This document shows, piece by piece, positions 60,000 to 64,000 of a stretch of 64,000 nt of DNA (positions within the stretch are counted from its first letter, which is position 1; each line of letters opens with the position of its first letter). A program made the position numbers and the translations under genes. Source of the stretch: Orbilia blumenaviensis (lineage: Eukaryota; Ascomycota; Orbiliomycetes; Orbiliales; Orbiliaceae); the NCBI GenBank assembly GCA_036872755.1, contig JAVHNS010000021.1:151505-215504 (forward strand), given 5' to 3'. Below the pieces are notes generated by a model. That model made no database searches and had not been told where the DNA came from. It saw nothing but the letters and a program-made list of their open reading frames with translations.

Positions 60000-60880
60000 C
60001 GTTGATCCATAATTCGTGATAATTTTAAAATTAATGATTTTACTGGATCTTTTTTATGTGCTCCATTATAAACTGTATACATATTAATTTGAAATCATTA
60101 AAATCTTGAGCTTTTTTACTTAAAAAGTCAATTTATCAAGAAAAGATATTAAATAATTATGTAATATCCGGATATCCTTAATAATTAATAAACACTACCT
60201 TTACTATTATTTCTAGCTTTTGAATATTTATTCCTATATTCGATGAATTATTTAATTTTCAAATTGAATTTTCATCAAAACCTAAGTTTCTATTAAAAAT
60301 TCTTTAATTTTCACAATCACAGGTAATTGATGTTCTGTTAAAACAATAGAAAAAGCAGGTACTAAGTTGCTTCTTCATAAATTAAATGAACCTTCACCTT
60401 CAATTAAGCCTAATAATCAGTAAGCTGTTATTTTATATGATTAGCAGGTAGATCAAAGTTAGTTCGATTAGAATTCATATCATTTTTAATTTTATTAATT
60501 TATCTATTAATTGTTCTGTTAATACTCCATTCTATTATGGTATAGGTTAAAAGCTCTTTAAAATTTAAATAATCTAAATATTTAGTAGTATTTAAATTAT
60601 AATTATCAAAAATATTAATTAATTTATTATACCTTCTTTATCTGAAACAATAAATTTACATTCTTATCTGTTTCATAAATATAACCTATATCTAATAACT
60701 TTGTATATAGACTAAACAATTTATCGTCTTTATGAAGTCCAATAGTAAATCTAAAATTAAATTTATTTATATTATCGTTTCAACGTAACTAGGTACAATA
60801 CTAAAATTTGACTCCCCATCAGAAAACCCTACGAATCATCAATAAAATTATGTAAATTTGTTTTATTTTCATTATTGCAA
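60000..60880 (-). pseudogene. Decayed LAGLIDADG HEG in rnl intron 1 (second copy)
   Basis: Fragments in several frames: GFSDGESNFSIVPSYV (about 60795-60830), FRFTIGLHKDDKLFSLYTK, then the second motif WLLGLIEGEGSFNLW (about 60370-60425) with LVPAFSIVLTEHQ. Frequent shifts and stops lie between. Together with the copy at 58977-59945, two separate LAGLIDADG genes have decayed in this intron. Confidence 0.68.
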
Positions 60881-63800
60881 TATCTTAAGAGAAACCAAAG
60901 AAGCAAACGCCCTAACTTGTACAAAACCTCGAGTTATTAAGAAAAGCTTATTTAAGCTTTGATATTTTTATTAAAATGTTTGTGACTTCATTAATTAGTT
61001 AAAAATGTATTAGACATTAAGGCTGTAAAATTCCTCTGACTTCAAACGTTTCTATTAAACACGACAGATCCCGTGGTCTTTTCACCGCGGGAAACCTTCT
61101 ATATTATCGATTTCCAGATATGGTCTAAATGTTTTCAGATACCTATAGTGAAATTCTTAGTTTACGATGTTCGAGCCGAATTTCCCAGTTAAAGACTAAT
61201 CTTTAACCCCATCACCACTCTTAGAAGCACACAATATGATGGCATTCTGTTTTTCCATAATAATTATTCTTTCGATTAGTTTATCAATATTTATAGTTAC
61301 ATAGCTAAAGCTAATACACCTTAGCGCCGACCCTTGAATAAAAAAGCTCGATTTATCAAAGGGGGTGTCAGCCCACTAGGATAAACTCTGGATTCGAACC
61401 AATACGCCACTTTTATTCATCAGTTAAAGCGTCTAATTGATATATTAAAATGGCACCAAGAAATGTGGAAAATTATTAACTACCGCCAAGAAATCCAAAA
61501 AAATTGGTTAACGGAATAAATATATAAGTTTAGTTATAACTATAGAGTTGGATTTACACCAACGCAGCAAATAAATACTGCAATCCAATTCACTGAGCCA
61601 ATCTTCGAGACAGCTGTTGTATCGTTACATCATTCATGCGAGACCATATTTAGTGGCCAAGGTATTTGCTACCTTAGGAACCCTCATAGATAAGGCCGCC
61701 ATTAACCGGGGTATCCTTCAAAACCAGACCGACATTAAATAAAGCAGCCCAGAAACTCCGTAACCAGCCGGCATCGGGCAGACATCACACTCTATACTTA
61801 GACTTCATCTAAGCAGCGTGCTTTGTTTAATTAAACAGTCGGACAACACGATTCTATGCTCCTTACCAAACCGATATAAACGGGGATCGGCACCCTTCTC
61901 CCTAAGTTACGGTAGTTAGTTTGCCGAGTTCCTTAAAGATTGTTCACTCAAGCGCCTTCGTATCTCTACTAGCTTACCTCTGGTACTTAGGTACGGTTTA
62001 TTCTCGTAAAGTTCATAATAGCTTACGTGTTTATTGTTTTTCCAGAACACTTATACACCCTTATAAGTTGTTACAATAATCACAAGATTTTCTCACGTTA
62101 AACCTTAGGTCAATTAACTTAGAGGCCGTTACTTATATAAACCATAAGCTTAAGGCGAGGTAAAAAAAATTTTTTTTATCCTTTTCGTTACTCATGTCAG
62201 CATTCTCACTTGGGTTAATCTTTTTTTTATTCTTAAAAAAGAATAATTGAATATATCACCCAACTCCGCTACCCCATAATTAAATAGATAGACCATCTCT
62301 TAATTGGATACCAATGAATATGGACAAGGTGTCGGTATATTGTTAGATCCGTAAATTTAGATGTCTCTATCCACCGGAGTCTCCGGTGTGAATCAGTGCT
62401 CTATTACGAGGCTTTAAAAAATGGCCGCCACTAAGCCCATTACCTGATCGAATAAGATAAAAACTCTCTTATTTCACTTGACAATAATTGGAACCTTATA
62501 TTTACACTTGTTCTGGGCTGTTTCCCTTTTGACATACAACCTTAGCATACTATGTCTGTTATTTTACATTCATCACTGCCATTCCGAGACCTATTACTTA
62601 ACGAAAAATCTTCACGATTCCCCGATATAATTGAAAAATATCTCCTCGACTAGCCATGTAAGATCAAGTTCTGTACCTGCATGATGTTAGTTAAAATTAC
62701 GTACTTAGATACGTTTCGCGGAAAACCAGCTATCCCTAGTCAGTTTTATCTTTCACCAAGCTTACCACAATTCATCGGATATTTATGCAACAATAACCCG
62801 TTCGAGCTTTTGTGACTCTGATCATGGTAAATCACTAGGTTTCGGGTCTAATTTTAGATACTTATCACTATTGTATTGACCGATTTATCTAGCAGTTATT
62901 GCTCGCATCTAATATTAACTTGCTGACCCATTATGCAAAGGTACGCTTTTAATGTTATTTAAATTTTCTTCTCAAGCTGCTATAAAACTACTAATTTTCA
63001 ATTCCCTCACGGTACTCTACGCTATCGCTCAATATATCATATTTACCTAGAGGAAGGTTCCCCTTACTTATTCAAACAAGTCTTAACCCATTCTACTTAT
63101 TAATTTTATTTCTACCATACTATGGTTTTAGTTTACATAGTTTATATTTATAAAACTTTTATTTACTTAAATATATATTAACTTTAAAAATTTTCCTAAA
63201 AATTTTTTAATAATATTAATGTTTTATATTACCCGATTATACCTAAACCCTCCCATATGTATTGGAAGGCTTCTCTATTTTCATTCTCACTAATCATAGA
63301 TCTCTTTTGATTTCTTTTCCTAAAGTTATTAAGATATTTCAATTTACTTCGTTTATTACTGAATTTCTCTTAGAGTTCATGTATAAACTAGTTTTACACT
63401 GAGGTTTATACAAAATTAAAATTTCTCTCTTTGATATATTGCAATGATTCCCTAATAGTTTCTTTCTATATTTTCTATATTTTAGAAAAATGAAGTAAAA
63501 CAATATATTCTATATCGTTAAGACACTTTTAATTATAATTCATTTAAATTTTTTTTATTTTATTTTGGTATTCGGATTATTATGGCTCGAACATAAGAAT
63601 TCCTCAACCCAAATGAGGCGCCTTTCCAACCTGGCTCTAATCCGTTTATTAATTTTAAACAGAGAATATCCGATTTGAACGATGTGACTAAATATAGCCA
63701 AATAAGACTCAAGCTTATCACCATAAACCGGGCTCGTCAATTCTCTTATTAAATTTTTCCTATCCAATTTATAACTTTGTGTTATTGAAGGCTAAGATGT

Positions 63801-64000
63801 AATTTATTTTAATAAATAAACTTTAAATTCTTTCAGCCTACTTTTAGGACTATGATTAATAAAATGGTTAACCATATAAATAGAATTGGCTATAAAATAC
63901 TAATATTGTCTGATAGGATTAAATGACTCGACTGAAAAATTAGTTAAATTTTATTGATAACTAACTTACATTTGATTTTCTACCATACCAACTTTAGTCG

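Larger units (their letters stand above)
58372..61576 (-). mobile_element. rnl intron 1 (group I) with decayed HEGs
   Basis: It lies between GGATTGCAGT and (C)AGATACTGTATACC in the helix upstream of GACGAGAAGACCC. The catalytic core is split: a 5' part at about 61020-61220 (AACTGGGAAATTCGGCTCG, TTTCCCGCGG) and a 3' part at about 58440-58580 (AAAGACCGTCG, GCGACAGACTGGTTCAC, AATGTACAGTCG), with the HEG region between. The core type matches cox1 intron 6. Splice sites are approximate. Confidence 0.75.
53330..64000 (-). rRNA. rnl: Large-subunit ribosomal RNA, 5' end outside the window
   Basis: Exons, in gene order: at least 61577-64000, 57367-58371, 56033-56118 and about 53330-53702. Recognised conserved stretches: AGTACCGTGAGGGAA (near 63010), GGGATAGCTGGTT (near 62735), CCTAAGGTAGC (near 61670), GACGAGAAGACCC (near 58340), GGGATAACAGGCTGAT (near 57405-57425), CGATGTCGGC (56109-56118), ACGTCGTGAGACAG (near 53690) and the sarcin-ricin loop GTACGAAAGGAAC (near 53625). 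The 3' end near GGATACTCTT is approximate. The position that carries rps3 in an intron of many ascomycetes holds no intron here. Confidence 0.93.

Noticed and set aside
61380..61420. tRNA-like T-arm (GGTTCGAATCC) near the 5' part of rnl intron 1
   Set aside because: No acceptor, D-arm or anticodon arm could be folded around it. Probably part of the intron core.

Overview
The window is a stretch of fungal mitochondrial DNA. Base composition is very AT-rich, TGA must be read as tryptophan (genetic code 4) for every conserved protein to stay open, and all recognisable genes lie on the minus strand. Reading 5' to 3' on that strand from the right edge, the order is: large-subunit rRNA (rnl, 5' end beyond the window), a tRNA cluster (Thr, Glu, Met, Met, Leu-TAA, Ala, Phe, Leu-TAG, Gln, Arg-TCT), nad1, a decayed unidentified coding region, tRNA-Val, a GC-richer unassigned 1 kb block, tRNA-Asn, tRNA-Cys, cox1, tRNA-Arg(ACG), a tRNA-like relic and rps3. 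The T-E-M-M-L-A-F-L-Q order behind rnl is the arrangement known from filamentous ascomycetes (Pezizomycotina), so that is the best guess for the host. Against the usual pattern of that group, rps3 is free-standing here and not inside an rnl intron.

Most of the window is intron. cox1 covers 26.8 kb for 543 codons: 16 exons, at least five of them only 11-14 nt, separated by 15 introns. nad1 has two introns and rnl three. The introns have group I hallmarks: the upstream exon normally ends in T, the intron ends in G, and core strings such as CAGCAGG, GAGACTA-ACG and ATATAGTCC recur. They carry about two dozen LAGLIDADG or GIY-YIG homing endonuclease genes (HEGs). In 13 of the 15 cox1 introns, in cox1 intron 4 as well, and in nad1 intron 1, the endonuclease frame runs on from the upstream exon without a stop; only cox1 intron 2 departs from this among the cox1 introns.

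Several introns are compound. cox1 intron 1 holds a second HEG whose N-terminus looks like a shortened ATP synthase subunit 9, followed by a displaced HEG C-terminus. cox1 intron 2 has one LAGLIDADG gene broken around another. cox1 intron 4 has two GIY-YIG genes and a duplicated C-terminus. cox1 intron 5 has one open frame running LAGLIDADG, GIY-YIG, LAGLIDADG, followed by a further LAGLIDADG gene. nad1 intron 2 and rnl introns 1 and 2 hold decayed or frameshifted HEGs. Short GC-rich hairpins are scattered through spacers and have landed inside several HEGs.

Outside the introns, the most unusual protein is Rps3: its normal C-terminus runs without a stop into about 540 extra residues, with hydrophobic segments, a charged low-complexity stretch and two copies of a Trp/Phe/Gly motif. 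Spacers are long and AT-rich, with poly-C tracts and hairpins, and no other recognisable genes.
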